Shown: positions 45,449-54,660, counted from the first letter of the stretch. The stretch: DNA of 64,000 bases from Gemmatimonadota bacterium (GCA_016704465.1 JADJAD010000004.1:310001-374000); one strand, 5' to 3'. Notes: generated by a model from the sequence alone, not told the origin. Translations and numbers: made by a program.

Positions 45449-46633
45449 CTACACGCGGGAGGGTTGCGGCAGGTCCAGTACGAAGTGGAATCGCGTCCCC
45501 TTCTCCAGTTCGGTCTCCACCCCGAGCTCGGCGCCCATGGCGCCGACCAGGGTCTGGCAGATCGAGAGGCCGAGGCCTGCGCTCGAGAAGGCATAGTCGC
45601 CGGGCGCGTGCCGCTGGCGGAACGCCTCGAACAGGTTGGCCATGACGTGCGACGGGATTCCGCGTCCGGTGTCGCGCACGGAGAACTCCACGCGCGTGCG
45701 GTCCAGTTCGCGGCACGACACCTCGACCGAGCCGGTGTTGGTGAACTTGATGGCGTTGGTCGCCAGGTTCAGCAGCACACGGTTCAGCGCAGCGGGATGT
45801 CCGACGCGCGCGTCGGCCGTGGGCCCGGTGCAGCGCATGGTCAGGCGCTTTTCCTCGGCCATCGGACGCAGGATATCGAGCAGCGACTGCAGCACGTCCG
45901 AGACAGAGAACGCCATCGGCTGCTGATCCATGAGTGTGGTGCCGCCGCGAGCCAACTCGATGACATCACCGGCCAGTGTGCTCAGCCCGAACGCTGCGCT
46001 GTAGATCAGCCCGAGTTGTCGCTGCTGAATCGGCGCCACTTCCCCTCCCGCGCCCGCACGCAGTCGTTCGGCGAGAATCAGGATCGACCCGAGCGGCGAG
46101 CGCATGTCGTGCGCCATCTCGACGACGAGTTGCTGCGCATCGCTCCCGGTCAACCGCGAGGCGAATCGATGTGCGGCGTCGAGGTCGAGGGCATCCTGCA
46201 CCCGCTCGAATCCGCGCAGCACGTCGACGACATCGGGCGACTCGGCACGCACATCCGGGGCTTCGCACTGATCGAGAAAGGCGCGGCGCAGCCGTTCCAG
46301 CAGTCGGCGAGCCGGGACAAAGGCGGGGAGGCGCGCCATCTCGGCACGCCCACCGGACGTGGCGCGGCAGATCCCGTCGGTCATGGCGCCCAGCGCGGCG
46401 CGCACATCAGTCGCCGACGGCGAACCCTGCTCCGTCGCGTCCCACGTGGCGGCGACATCGGCGGCGGCGGCGGTCAGGGCGCGCCAGGTCGCCGACCCGG
46501 CGGCGGGTACCTGCACTGCCGACCGACGCGACGAGCCCTCGCCGCCTGGTCCGGCGCCGGTCGTCCGAGAGGTGTCGCGTCCCGCCGCGTGGATATTCAC
46601 CGACTTGCGTACGAGGGTGGCCCGCTGTGTCAT
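45449..46633 (-). CDS. cytoplasmic sensor histidine kinase
   Basis: 394 residues without membrane helices. The phosphorylated His is in VVEMAHDMRSPLGSIL (about residue 175), followed by the ATPase boxes NRVLLNLATNAIKFTN (N), VRDTGRGIPSH (G1) and SSAGLGLSICQ (G2). The N-terminal about 165 residues show no domain I recognise. Its ATG overlaps the stop of the NtrC-like gene (ATGA), so the two are a cognate pair. The regulator gene comes first in the operon. Confidence 0.9.
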   Translation of the reverse strand: MTQRATLVRKSVNIHAAGRDTSRTTGAGPGGEGSSRRSAVQVPAAGSATWRALTAAAADVAATWDATEQGSPSATDVRAALGAMTDGICRATSGGRAEMARLPAFVPARRLLERLRRAFLDQCEAPDVRAESPDVVDVLRGFERVQDALDLDAAHRFASRLTGSDAQQLVVEMAHDMRSPLGSILILAERLRAGAGGEVAPIQQRQLGLIYSAAFGLSTLAGDVIELARGGTTLMDQQPMAFSVSDVLQSLLDILRPMAEEKRLTMRCTGPTADARVGHPAALNRVLLNLATNAIKFTNTGSVEVSCRELDRTRVEFSVRDTGRGIPSHVMANLFEAFRQRHAPGDYAFSSAGLGLSICQTLVGAMGAELGVETELEKGTRFHFVLDLPQPSRV

Positions 46634-48159
46634 TCGTCGTTCGAGGCGTTCACTTCATCGCGTCGGAACCCGTGCTTCTCCATGAGCCGGTACAGCGTCG
46701 TGCGGTCGATGTTGGCCAGCCGAGCCGCCTTGGACATGTTCGATCCCGCACGGCCGATCAGCTGCTGCAGGTACTCCTGCTCGAAGTGCGCGATGAGCTT
46801 GTCCTTCGCCACGTGGAAGGGTTCGTTCATCACGTTCGGCAGGAAGCCCCCCTGCACGGGCTCCGTCCCGATGTCATCGTAGATCGGCACATCCTCCGGG
46901 AGCACGACGTGCCCCGGTTCCGTCAGCACGGCCAGCTGCTCGATCACGTTCTGCAGTTCGCGAACGTTACCGCGCCACGGACGCGAACGCAGGAACTCGA
47001 TCGACGATTCGGACAGGCGAGGCTGCGCCTCTCCGGTCCCGCGGTGGCGTTCCCAATAGTGCGTCAGGAAGTGATTCGCGAGGAGCGCGACGTCCTCCGG
47101 TCGTTTGCGCAGCGGCGGCAGGTGAATCGGCACCACGCGCAGGCGGTAGAGCAGGTCTTCGCGAAGCGTGCCCTTCGTGACGCATTCCTGCGGCACTCGG
47201 TTGGTGGCCGACAGAAAGCGAACGTCGACGACCGCATCTTCTTTTTCGCTGCCCACGCGCCGCACCACGCCATCCTGAATGACGCGCAGGAGCTTGGCCT
47301 GGAGCGGGAGCGACATTTCAGTCAATTCATCCAGGAACAGTGTGCCACCATTCGCGATTTCCAGCAATCCGGGTTTGTCGCGATCTGCACCCGTGAACGC
47401 CCCCTTTCGATGCCCGAACAACTCGGACTCGAGGAGCCCTTCGGGGAGCGCCGCGCAGTTGATCGGGACGACCGCCCTGGAGGCGCGGCGGCTATGGGCA
47501 TGGATGAACTGTGCGATGACTTCCTTGCCGGTGCCGCTTTCGCCGGTGATCATGACCGACGCATCGGTGCTGGCTACGCGTCGCGCCAGGTCGACCGCCT
47601 TGCGAAAGGCCGGAGAGACGCCCAGTAGCGTGATCTTGTCGGAATTGCCGCTCGTCTTGGACAGCTGGACGCGCAGGTCGCGGGTTTCGCGAGCCACCAT
47701 GACCGCGTGCGACGCCCGGCCCACGAGCACCTGCAGGTGCGTCGCCGAGAACGGTTTGGGGAGGTAGTCCCACGCGCCGGCGCGAAGTGCCTCGATGCTT
47801 GTGGTCACGCTCGGGTTGCCGGTCATGACCACCACGATCGTGTCCTTGCTGGACTCGAGCGTCGCCTTGAGGATCTCCATGCCCGATACCGGCGTCATAT
47901 AGAGGTCCACGAGCACGATGTCGAATCGACGCCGCTTCACCAGGTCGATCGCCTCGTCGCCACGCCCCAGGGTCGTCACGTTGAACCCGTCCATCTGGAG
48001 CACGCTGGCGCACCCCTCGCGAAGCGTTCGATCGTCGTCGACGATGAGCAGGCTCAGGTTTGCCTTGACTTCGGGAGAAATAGAGAGCGGATCGCGCGAC
48101 TCTCCTTCGGACGCGGCGGTGTCGTGCTCGGCGTCTCGAACCGCAGAACCTGTGGCCAT
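46630..48159 (-). CDS. NtrC-family sigma-54-dependent response regulator
   Basis: 509 residues. Receiver (about 35-150) with LLIVDDDRTLREG, phospho-acceptor Asp in VLVDLYMTPVSGMEIL and YLPKPF. AAA+ domain (about 170-405) with Walker A GESGTGKE, the sigma-54-contacting loop GAFTGAD, and GTLFLDELTEM (Walker B). The C-terminal Fis-type helix-turn-helix contains MSKAARLANIDRTTLYRLMEKHG. It activates sigma-54 promoters when phosphorylated, probably by the overlapping histidine kinase. ATG 48159 has AAGGA upstream. It is divergent from the exopolysaccharide kinase gene, a possible target. Confidence 0.94.
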   Translation of the reverse strand: MATGSAVRDAEHDTAASEGESRDPLSISPEVKANLSLLIVDDDRTLREGCASVLQMDGFNVTTLGRGDEAIDLVKRRRFDIVLVDLYMTPVSGMEILKATLESSKDTIVVVMTGNPSVTTSIEALRAGAWDYLPKPFSATHLQVLVGRASHAVMVARETRDLRVQLSKTSGNSDKITLLGVSPAFRKAVDLARRVASTDASVMITGESGTGKEVIAQFIHAHSRRASRAVVPINCAALPEGLLESELFGHRKGAFTGADRDKPGLLEIANGGTLFLDELTEMSLPLQAKLLRVIQDGVVRRVGSEKEDAVVDVRFLSATNRVPQECVTKGTLREDLLYRLRVVPIHLPPLRKRPEDVALLANHFLTHYWERHRGTGEAQPRLSESSIEFLRSRPWRGNVRELQNVIEQLAVLTEPGHVVLPEDVPIYDDIGTEPVQGGFLPNVMNEPFHVAKDKLIAHFEQEYLQQLIGRAGSNMSKAARLANIDRTTLYRLMEKHGFRRDEVNASNDE

Positions 48160-48442
48160 CGTAGCAATTCCTTCCGGCTCAAGTGCGAGAAATCATGATG
48201 GACGCGTTCAGAAGCAGCGGACTGCCGTGCTTCGCCGTTCTCCATCGGTGCGTGACCTGTAGTAGCGGCACCGCAGCGCAGTTGCTGCACTATCCCGTGG
48301 CATTAAATACGACCCAGAAGTGCAGAGGTCAAGCTACACCGGCGCGCAGCGACAACACTGAAGTTCACTGAAACGGCTCACATGTGTCGCATTACCTCGA
48401 CAATGTGCCGACTCCCCGCTTCGACTTGTGTCGCGCATCACC

Positions 48443-48456
48443 AATTGCGCGCAATT
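48443..48456. promoter_or_regulatory. 14-bp perfect palindrome in the NtrC/exopolysaccharide intergenic region
   Basis: AATTGCGCGCAATT reads the same on both strands. It lies in the 459-base gap between the divergent NtrC-like and tyrosine autokinase genes, a suitable place for an operator. No convincing sigma-54 element (GG-N10-GC) was found by eye in this gap. Confidence 0.4.
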
Positions 48457-48546
48457 TTGCCGGTTTACATCGATCTACCTTCATTTACGCCCGCTGGGCC
48501 CTGTTTTGCATTCTCGGACCTCAGGCCGCCGACACTGGTATCTGTC

Positions 48547-48578
48547 GGGCGCGGTGTGCGCCCTTTTTGCGGTATAAT
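48547..48578 (+). promoter_or_regulatory. terminator-like hairpin abutting a perfect -10 box upstream of the autokinase gene
   Basis: GGGCGC (48547-48552), loop GGTGT, GCGCCC (48558-48563) and TTTTT (48564-48568) form a textbook intrinsic terminator. Five bases later TATAAT (48573-48578) is a perfect -10 element, 41 bases before ATG 48619. The -35 position falls within the hairpin and has no match. It may be an insulated promoter or an attenuator for transcripts from upstream. Confidence 0.6.
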
Positions 48579-48618
48579 CGTCTGAACTCTGCCGCAGCCA
48601 AACGAAGAACCCGCCCAC

Positions 48619-51072
48619 ATGTCCGCCAATCTGGTCCCATCCTCCCCGAACAACGCCGCCGCCGCACGCGCGGACGGCTACTCACCGATGGCCCAGTGGG
48701 GCGGCGCACCGTCGTCGCCACCACCGTCTTCGGGTGGGGGCATGGGCGAACAAGTCGCTCGGACACTCGCGGCGCTCAAGCGATACAAGTGGCTGGTCAT
48801 TGCCGTGATCGCGGTGGGGAGCACGGCGGGATTCATCCTCACGCGCTTCGTCTCGCCGAAGTACGACGTCTCGGCCTCCATCTGGATTGCCGCGACCTCG
48901 GGAAAAGCGGGGACCATCGGTCCCGTCTCCGCACCTGGCCTCGTCAACAGCGACGTGGCATGGATGGAGCTCGCGCGGTCCTTCTCCGTCCTCGACAAGG
49001 TCGTGGGGAAGCTGGCGCTCTATGTCTATCCCGACATCCCGAGTGACACCGTCATCGTACGCGACCTCTTCCCGTCCGATTCGCTCCAACCCGGCCTCTA
49101 CCGGGTCGACCTGACCGGTGACAGCTACACACTCATTCGCCCCGCGCAGCAGCGCGGCGAGCAGGATGTGGTCATCGAGAAGGGGACGGTCGGTGATTCC
49201 ATCGGCCGTTCCGTCGGCTTCCAGTGGCAGCCCTCGGCGCAGGCGCTCGCCGGCCGCAAGGCCGTCGGCTTCTACGTGGTCACGCCGCGCGAGGCAGCCT
49301 TCGAACTGGGGAGCCAGCTCACCGTGTCGGTGGCGCAGAACTCCAACCTGATGCGCTTCCAGCTCTCCGGGAGCAAGCCGGGCATGCTGGCCACGACGCT
49401 GAACACGCTGTCCCGCGAGTTTGTCAGCGAGGCGGTGCGTCTCAAGCGCGAGAACCTCACCGTCTCGGCTGAGGCGACAGAGGAACAGCTGCAACAGGCG
49501 TCGCAGCAGCTGGCGGAAGCCCAGTCATCGCTGGAGCGCTTCAAGATCAACACGATCACGCTCCCGAACGAACAGATGGCCCTGACCCCCGGGGTCTCCA
49601 CGACGATGAACCCGGTGTTCACCGCCTACTTCAACGATCGCGTGGCCTACGAACAGGTCCGGCGCGATCGTGAGGCCCTGGACCGCATCGTGGCCGAGTC
49701 GAGGGACCGCGGCGGTAAGATCTCGCTGGAGGCGCTGCGTTCGGTCAGCTCGGCGGTCGCGTCCAACACCAGCCTGCAGAGCGAGATCTCCAACCTCAAC
49801 CTCGCCAAGGGACAGCTGGTCAACCTGCAGAAGACCTACACCGACGAATATCGGATGGTGAAGGATCTCAAGCAGCAGATCGAGCTGATGGAGGCGCAGT
49901 CCATTCCGACGTTGGTCTCGTCATCGCTCACGGAGTTGCTGGCGCGCGAGTCCGAGATGAAGCGGCGGATCGACGGGGCGTCACAGGAGCTCAAGCAGAT
50001 TCCCGCACGCACGGTCGAGGAGATGCGCCTCAACCGCGAGCTCGCCATTGCGCAGACGATGTATGTCGACCTGCAGCAGCGCTCGATGTCGGCCCGCCTG
50101 TCGGAGCGCAACGCGCTGCCCGAGGTGTCGATCCTCGACACGGCCGTCGCGCCGCGCATTCCGTCGAGCGACACCACGCTGGGAATCCTCCTGGTGGCGA
50201 TCGCCGCCAGCGTCGGACTTGGACTGGCGCTCGCCCTGCTGCTGGATCGGCTGGACAAGCGCTTCCGCTATCCCGACCAGGCCACGGTCGAGTTGGGACT
50301 CGACATCGTTGGGGCGATCCCATCGTACAAGAACCCGAGTAACGCCGCGGCCCGCCTGGAAGAAGCCTCGCAACTCATCGAGTCGTTCCGGACGATCGCG
50401 CTCTCGGTACGCAGCGCGTTCGACGGGCTGGGACCGGTGCAGCTGGCGATCTCGAGCCCGGGGCCGGGCGACGGCAAGTCGTTCGTCTCGGCCAACCTCG
50501 CGTCGGCGCTCGCCGATTCGGGATATCGCACGGTGATCGTCGACGGCGACATTCGACGCGGTGCGCTGCACGAAATCTTTGGGCCCTGCGACCAGACGCC
50601 TGGACTCGTGGACTACCTGGCGGGCGACGCGACGCTCTCCGATGTGGTGCGCCCCACCCAGCAGCACGTGAACCTCTCCATCATCCCCGGCGGGACGCGT
50701 CGCCGGCATGGACCCGAGTTGCTGGCGTCGGAGCGCATGACCACGCTGATCCGGGACCTGCGCAACCACTTCGACGCCATCGTGGTCGACACCGCGCCGC
50801 TCGGGGCCGGAATCGATCCGTTCGCCGTCGGCACCGCCACCGGGAACATGGTGATCGTGTTGCGCGCCGGCGAAACCGATCGCAAGCTCGCCCAGGCCAA
50901 GCTGACCGTGCTCGACCGGATGCCGATTCGCCTGATCGGCGCCATCCTGAATGACATCGGCGACCTGCCGCAGTTCAAGTACTACTACTACCTCGAGGGA
51001 TATCGCGCCCTCGACTCGGCCGAGGACGCCAACGCGGCACTCATCGGCTCTGGCGCCGGTAACGGGAAGTAG
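48619..51072 (+). CDS. polysaccharide co-polymerase/tyrosine autokinase (Wzc-like)
   Basis: 817 residues. Wzz-type N-terminal helix near residues 55-75, a long periplasmic coiled coil (about 280-520, with EEQLQQASQQLAEAQSSLE), a second membrane helix at about 515-540, and a cytoplasmic BY-kinase domain. The kinase has Walker A PGPGDGKS, Walker A' VIVDGDIRRG, Walker B AIVVDTAPL, and a C-terminal tyrosine cluster FKYYYYLEGYRAL for autophosphorylation. It controls chain length and export of an exopolysaccharide. No Wzb-type phosphatase is adjacent. It is followed by a terminator. Confidence 0.93.
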   Translation: MSANLVPSSPNNAAAARADGYSPMAQWGGAPSSPPPSSGGGMGEQVARTLAALKRYKWLVIAVIAVGSTAGFILTRFVSPKYDVSASIWIAATSGKAGTIGPVSAPGLVNSDVAWMELARSFSVLDKVVGKLALYVYPDIPSDTVIVRDLFPSDSLQPGLYRVDLTGDSYTLIRPAQQRGEQDVVIEKGTVGDSIGRSVGFQWQPSAQALAGRKAVGFYVVTPREAAFELGSQLTVSVAQNSNLMRFQLSGSKPGMLATTLNTLSREFVSEAVRLKRENLTVSAEATEEQLQQASQQLAEAQSSLERFKINTITLPNEQMALTPGVSTTMNPVFTAYFNDRVAYEQVRRDREALDRIVAESRDRGGKISLEALRSVSSAVASNTSLQSEISNLNLAKGQLVNLQKTYTDEYRMVKDLKQQIELMEAQSIPTLVSSSLTELLARESEMKRRIDGASQELKQIPARTVEEMRLNRELAIAQTMYVDLQQRSMSARLSERNALPEVSILDTAVAPRIPSSDTTLGILLVAIAASVGLGLALALLLDRLDKRFRYPDQATVELGLDIVGAIPSYKNPSNAAARLEEASQLIESFRTIALSVRSAFDGLGPVQLAISSPGPGDGKSFVSANLASALADSGYRTVIVDGDIRRGALHEIFGPCDQTPGLVDYLAGDATLSDVVRPTQQHVNLSIIPGGTRRRHGPELLASERMTTLIRDLRNHFDAIVVDTAPLGAGIDPFAVGTATGNMVIVLRAGETDRKLAQAKLTVLDRMPIRLIGAILNDIGDLPQFKYYYYLEGYRALDSAEDANAALIGSGAGNGK

Positions 51073-51157
51073 GGCCGCCCACGGTCAGAGGTTCGAGGTG
51101 CGACCTCCGGGGTTGCGCACGATCGCCTTGAGAAGCTCGCGTCGACCAGCAATACAG

Positions 51158-51190
51158 AACCGCCGCACGGCATCCGTGCGGCGGTTTTCT
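51158..51190 (+). terminator. intrinsic terminator after the autokinase gene
   Basis: A perfect 13-bp stem (51158-51170 with 51174-51186, loop CAT) is followed by TTCT. It lies 86 bases past the stop and before the convergent regulator gene (end 51250). Confidence 0.88.
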
Positions 51191-51249
51191 ACCTTGTGCC
51201 TACGCGCGGCGGCCAGACACCACGGCCAGTCACCACGTGGCGCTCGCGC

Positions 51250-52200
51250 CTACCGAACTGTCGGCTGCTCGATCGATTCGTAGCTGGTCGCGGCCTCGAT
51301 CGCCTCCGCCCCTCGCGCCCCGCGCAGCGCGCTCGCGGCGCGCAGGAGCAACTCGACGGCATCGACCGACGACTGGGCGAAGTTGGCCACTGCGCAGTAG
51401 CCCGCCCGGAATCGGACCTGCCGTGGCACACCGTCGATCACCAGGGGGATCGCCTCGACTTGCTCCTTGAGGCGCTGCACGAGCCGGAGTGCACCGTCGT
51501 GGTCGGTCGACGGGGCGATGATCGCAAACTCGGAGCGCCCAAGTCGTCCCACCGCGTCGGACGATCGGGCCGTGCGTCGACAGACCTCGCTCACGTGCTC
51601 GGCGAGCACGGCGTCGAGATCCGTTGCGCCGGTCGATTCCTCATCTGCCACGGGACTGACGGCCACGCACGCGAGCGGCGCGCCGCGCCGGGTCGATTCG
51701 GCGCCGATTTCGCGAGCCCGACGCGCCAATCCTCGCACGTTGTAGAGCCCAGTCGGAGAATCCAGCAGGCTCTCCTCGCGCGACCGATCGATCTCACGAC
51801 GTGCCTCCACGAACAGCGCCAGCTTGAGCAGCAGAGCCTCGGCGTCGATCGGCTGGCTGAGGAACTCCCACGCCCCTGCTCGAAACGCCTCGATGCGTTG
51901 CGCCCGGGAGGCCGGGCCGGCCGTCGTCACGACGATCGGTGTCGAGCGCGGGAACTCAAGATCTTCGCGCAGGCGCTGGCAGATCTCGATGCCCGAGATG
52001 TCCGGCATCCCCGCGTCCACGATGATGACGTCGGGATGGATGCGCCGAGCCAGTTCGAGCGCCTGCAGACCGGTATACGCCCGAACCGATGCAAAGCCCT
52101 GCGGCCCCAGCACGCTTTCGAGCGAACGGGTCGACCATTCCTGATCGTTCGCGATCAGGACCAGCGGGGGGGGCGAAGCGTTGGGGCGCGGGTGTACCAT
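51250..52200 (-). CDS. response regulator with receiver and degenerate GGDEF domain
   Basis: 316 residues. The receiver (about 10-130) has LVLIANDQEW (one acidic residue of the usual pair changed), phospho-acceptor Asp in VIIVDAGMPDISG, and SQPID where KPF(D/E) is usual, so the Lys is lost. The GGDEF-like domain keeps DSPTGLYNVRGL but reads GRLGRSEFAII, so the signature is GRSEF and catalysis is unlikely. It may act as a binding or scaffolding regulator for the surrounding exopolysaccharide genes. ATG 52200 has GGAG 5 bases upstream (GTGGAGTCA); a longer in-frame extension to 52446 is unlikely. Confidence 0.82.
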   Translation of the reverse strand: MVHPRPNASPPPLVLIANDQEWSTRSLESVLGPQGFASVRAYTGLQALELARRIHPDVIIVDAGMPDISGIEICQRLREDLEFPRSTPIVVTTAGPASRAQRIEAFRAGAWEFLSQPIDAEALLLKLALFVEARREIDRSREESLLDSPTGLYNVRGLARRAREIGAESTRRGAPLACVAVSPVADEESTGATDLDAVLAEHVSEVCRRTARSSDAVGRLGRSEFAIIAPSTDHDGALRLVQRLKEQVEAIPLVIDGVPRQVRFRAGYCAVANFAQSSVDAVELLLRAASALRGARGAEAIEAATSYESIEQPTVR

Positions 52201-52904
52201 TGACTCCACGGTCGTGCGTTCAACACCGGCGGCAAAAGATTCCCTATCACATTCCCGCAGCGACGTCCTGCAAGCATCTTGGGTGCAGATGCAGGAGTCG
52301 TGCGGGGACGGAAATCCCCGCTGTACCCCTTCCGAGGCGGCCTGCCCCCCCGATTTCTTCGCGCCAGTGGCCTGCAGCTGTGGCACCGGCGCTACAGTCG
52401 GTGCCGATGGCTGACGCACCGACGCGATGGCGTCCGTCAGGGTCACACGGTGCGCCTCGCTTGTTTCGGCCTGCTACCGGGGAGGAGCGAGCTTCGGCTC
52501 GCGTCATGCTATCTCGTGTGGGCGGGGGGACGGTGGAACGGTTTAATCGTCTCGGTCGTCTTCCGCAGAGCCGACGGCGCGCATCGGTGTACGACGCCCT
52601 CGCCGGGGCAGCTCGTGGAGCGGTGGCGGGGTGTCGTCGCGCAGCAGGGCCGAATCGCCGAGCGCGTTATTGCGTCGATCAGCTGTCGGGTCACTGTGCG
52701 CGTCATCAGGTGCATGCTCGACAGGTGCGGCTTGGGAGCGCCAATCCGATCGAGCGACGCGATGCGGGTGGTGCGCCACAGCCATCTCAAGTATGGAACG
52801 TTGTGATCCACCTCGCAGTACCGCAGCGCGAAGTTCGCTAACTGCATGGCGCCTGCTGCGCAGCGCGCCTTCATAGCACGAAGGGTGCATAGACCGATGG
52901 GGTT
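52201..52904. other. 704-base divergent intergenic region without a supported gene
   Basis: It lies between the degenerate-GGDEF regulator (minus) and the OPX export gene (plus). All long frames are GC-type open frames with Arg/Ser-rich, non-homologous translations. A small inverted repeat GGCACCG/CGGTGCC is at 52382-52405. I see no complete promoter. It is the longest apparently noncoding stretch in the window. Confidence 0.6.
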
Positions 52905-53729
52905 ATGAGCGCTCGTTTCTCCGACATCGTCCGCAGCTTTGCCTTCATCTCGTCGCTCGCCGGCGCCTTGCTGGCCGTTCCCTCCAACGCCGAGGCTCAG
53001 GCTTCCTTGGGCGAGGGGAGGCGGCAGGCGACTCGAGCGGAGCTCGAACAGGCCGCCAAGGCGACCGAACAGGCCGCGACGGTCGCGCCTGACACCAAGA
53101 CGCGGGATAAGCTGCTCGCCGACGCGACTGCCCTGCGTCAGCGATTGCGCAACGGGGACTTTCTCCCCGGCGATCGTATCTATATCGTTGTGCTGGGCGA
53201 CTCCGCCCTGACAGACACGTTCACGGTGCGCGGCGACCGTCGGCTGCAGCTGCCGAACATCCCCGACGTGACGCTGTCGGGCGTGCTCGATTCCGAGCTG
53301 AACACGTTCCTGACCACGGAACTGAGTCGCTACCTCAAGAACCCGACGGTGACCGCCACCGGCATGGTGCGCCTGACGCTCACGGGCGGGATTGCGCGCA
53401 ACGGGTTCCTCACCTTTCCGGTCGACCAGGCCATCACCGACGTGTTGATGACGGCGGGGGGAATTGGCCCAGGCTCGAAGCTCGACGAGGCGGAGGTCAA
53501 GCGCGCCGGGAAGACGTTCATCGACAAGAAGGCGTTCCAGGAGGCGATCCGTCTCGCGCGTACGGTTGGCGACCTCGCCCTGCGCGACGGTGACGAGGTG
53601 TACGTGCCGGCGGCAACCGCGACCTCGGGGATACAGGGGTGGGTCAAGGTGCTCGGCGTGCTCGGTCCGCTCTTCCTCCTGATCCGCCTCGTGACCAACA
53701 ACACTGGGCGGAACCGCAACCTACCCTAG
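52905..53729 (+). CDS. polysaccharide export protein (OPX/Wza-like, Poly_export and SLBB)
   Basis: 274 residues. A signal peptide (about residues 1-31, ending NAEAQ) leads to a charged helical stretch and then the Poly_export domain (NGDFLPGDRIYIVVLGDSAL, RLQLPNIPDVTLSG) and an SLBB-like repeat (VRLTLTGGIARNGFLTF). There is no lipobox Cys, unlike Wza, and the C-terminus carries a hydrophobic helix (VLGVLGPLFLLIRLV). It should take part in periplasmic or outer-membrane export of the polysaccharide handled by the Wzc-like protein. Confidence 0.85.
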   Translation: MSARFSDIVRSFAFISSLAGALLAVPSNAEAQASLGEGRRQATRAELEQAAKATEQAATVAPDTKTRDKLLADATALRQRLRNGDFLPGDRIYIVVLGDSALTDTFTVRGDRRLQLPNIPDVTLSGVLDSELNTFLTTELSRYLKNPTVTATGMVRLTLTGGIARNGFLTFPVDQAITDVLMTAGGIGPGSKLDEAEVKRAGKTFIDKKAFQEAIRLARTVGDLALRDGDEVYVPAATATSGIQGWVKVLGVLGPLFLLIRLVTNNTGRNRNLP

Positions 53730-53797
53730 ATCATTCATTACGCTCTGATGCTCTTCGACCTTACGAAAAACCGCTCGTCCACACTGAGAGCTTCTTG

Positions 53798-54622
53798 ATG
53801 GAGTCCACTGTGTCGCAGTACGCTGGAGACTACCCTCCGCGCATCCCTACACCCACAGGTCGGCGACAGCGCCGTCTGGAGGGGAGTGACGGCGCACGGG
53901 GCATCGAGCGCCCTCGCTCGGTCGACGCGGCGGCACTCGGTACCGACCGCATGAACGTTCCAGAGGTATTCCCGCGCGAGCGGTCCGAGGTGGCCAACCG
54001 AGCGCTGAACGTGTCGCTCTCGGTGGCGAGCTTGATGCTCCTCTCGCCGGTCTTCGTGCTCATCGCCATCGCGATCCGCATGTCGTCGCGCGGGCCGATC
54101 ATCTATGCGCAGACGCGCGTGGGACTCGACCGGCGCTGGCGTGAGACGCTCGCGCTGCGCGAGCGTCGGCACGAGGACCTTGGCGGTCAGGTGTTCACGA
54201 TCTTCAAGTTCCGCACGATGCGCGTGGACGCCGAGCGCCTGTCGGGCGCGGTGTGGGCGCAAGAGAATGACCCGCGGGTGACGTCGCTCGGGCGCATGTT
54301 GCGCAAGTTTCGACTGGACGAGCTGCCGCAGCTCTGGAACATCGTGCGCGGCGACATGAACCTCGTCGGCCCGCGTCCCGAGCGACCGAGCATCGTCGCT
54401 CGCCTGCGCGAGGACATCGACGAGTATCGCTTCCGTCACCGCGTGAAGCCGGGACTCACCGGACTGGCACAGATCAACCAGCACTACGATTCCTGCCTCG
54501 ACGACGTGCGGGCGAAGGTGCGCTGGGACCTGGCGTACATCGAGCGCCAGGACGCCTGGTTCGACATCCGCATCATGCTTCGCACCATTCCGGCAGTGCT
54601 GCTCAAGTTCCGCGGCCAGTAG
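53798..54622 (+). CDS. undecaprenyl-phosphate sugar phosphotransferase (bacterial sugar transferase family)
   Basis: 274 residues. One membrane-embedded helix (SLSVASLMLLSPVFVLIAIA) is followed by the transferase core with GPIIYAQTRVGLD, FTIFKFRTM, LRKFRLDELPQLWNIVRGDM, NLVGPRPERP and KPGLTGLAQI, the conserved phosphotransferase motifs. It starts repeat-unit synthesis by moving a sugar-1-phosphate onto undecaprenyl phosphate. It is the short WbaP/PglC-like core without extra N-terminal helices. The start ATG 53798 (MESTVSQYAG) has GAGAG upstream. It is 68 bases after the OPX gene. Confidence 0.92.
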   Translation: MESTVSQYAGDYPPRIPTPTGRRQRRLEGSDGARGIERPRSVDAAALGTDRMNVPEVFPRERSEVANRALNVSLSVASLMLLSPVFVLIAIAIRMSSRGPIIYAQTRVGLDRRWRETLALRERRHEDLGGQVFTIFKFRTMRVDAERLSGAVWAQENDPRVTSLGRMLRKFRLDELPQLWNIVRGDMNLVGPRPERPSIVARLREDIDEYRFRHRVKPGLTGLAQINQHYDSCLDDVRAKVRWDLAYIERQDAWFDIRIMLRTIPAVLLKFRGQ

Positions 54623-54660
54623 CGCGCGACAACCTGCGCCACGCACAGCGCCAAGTCGAG

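Noticed and set aside
48241..48310. Sigma-54 promoter between the NtrC-like and autokinase genes
   Set aside because: The GGCAC...TTGC stretch near 48268-48286 has the wrong GG-to-GC spacing.
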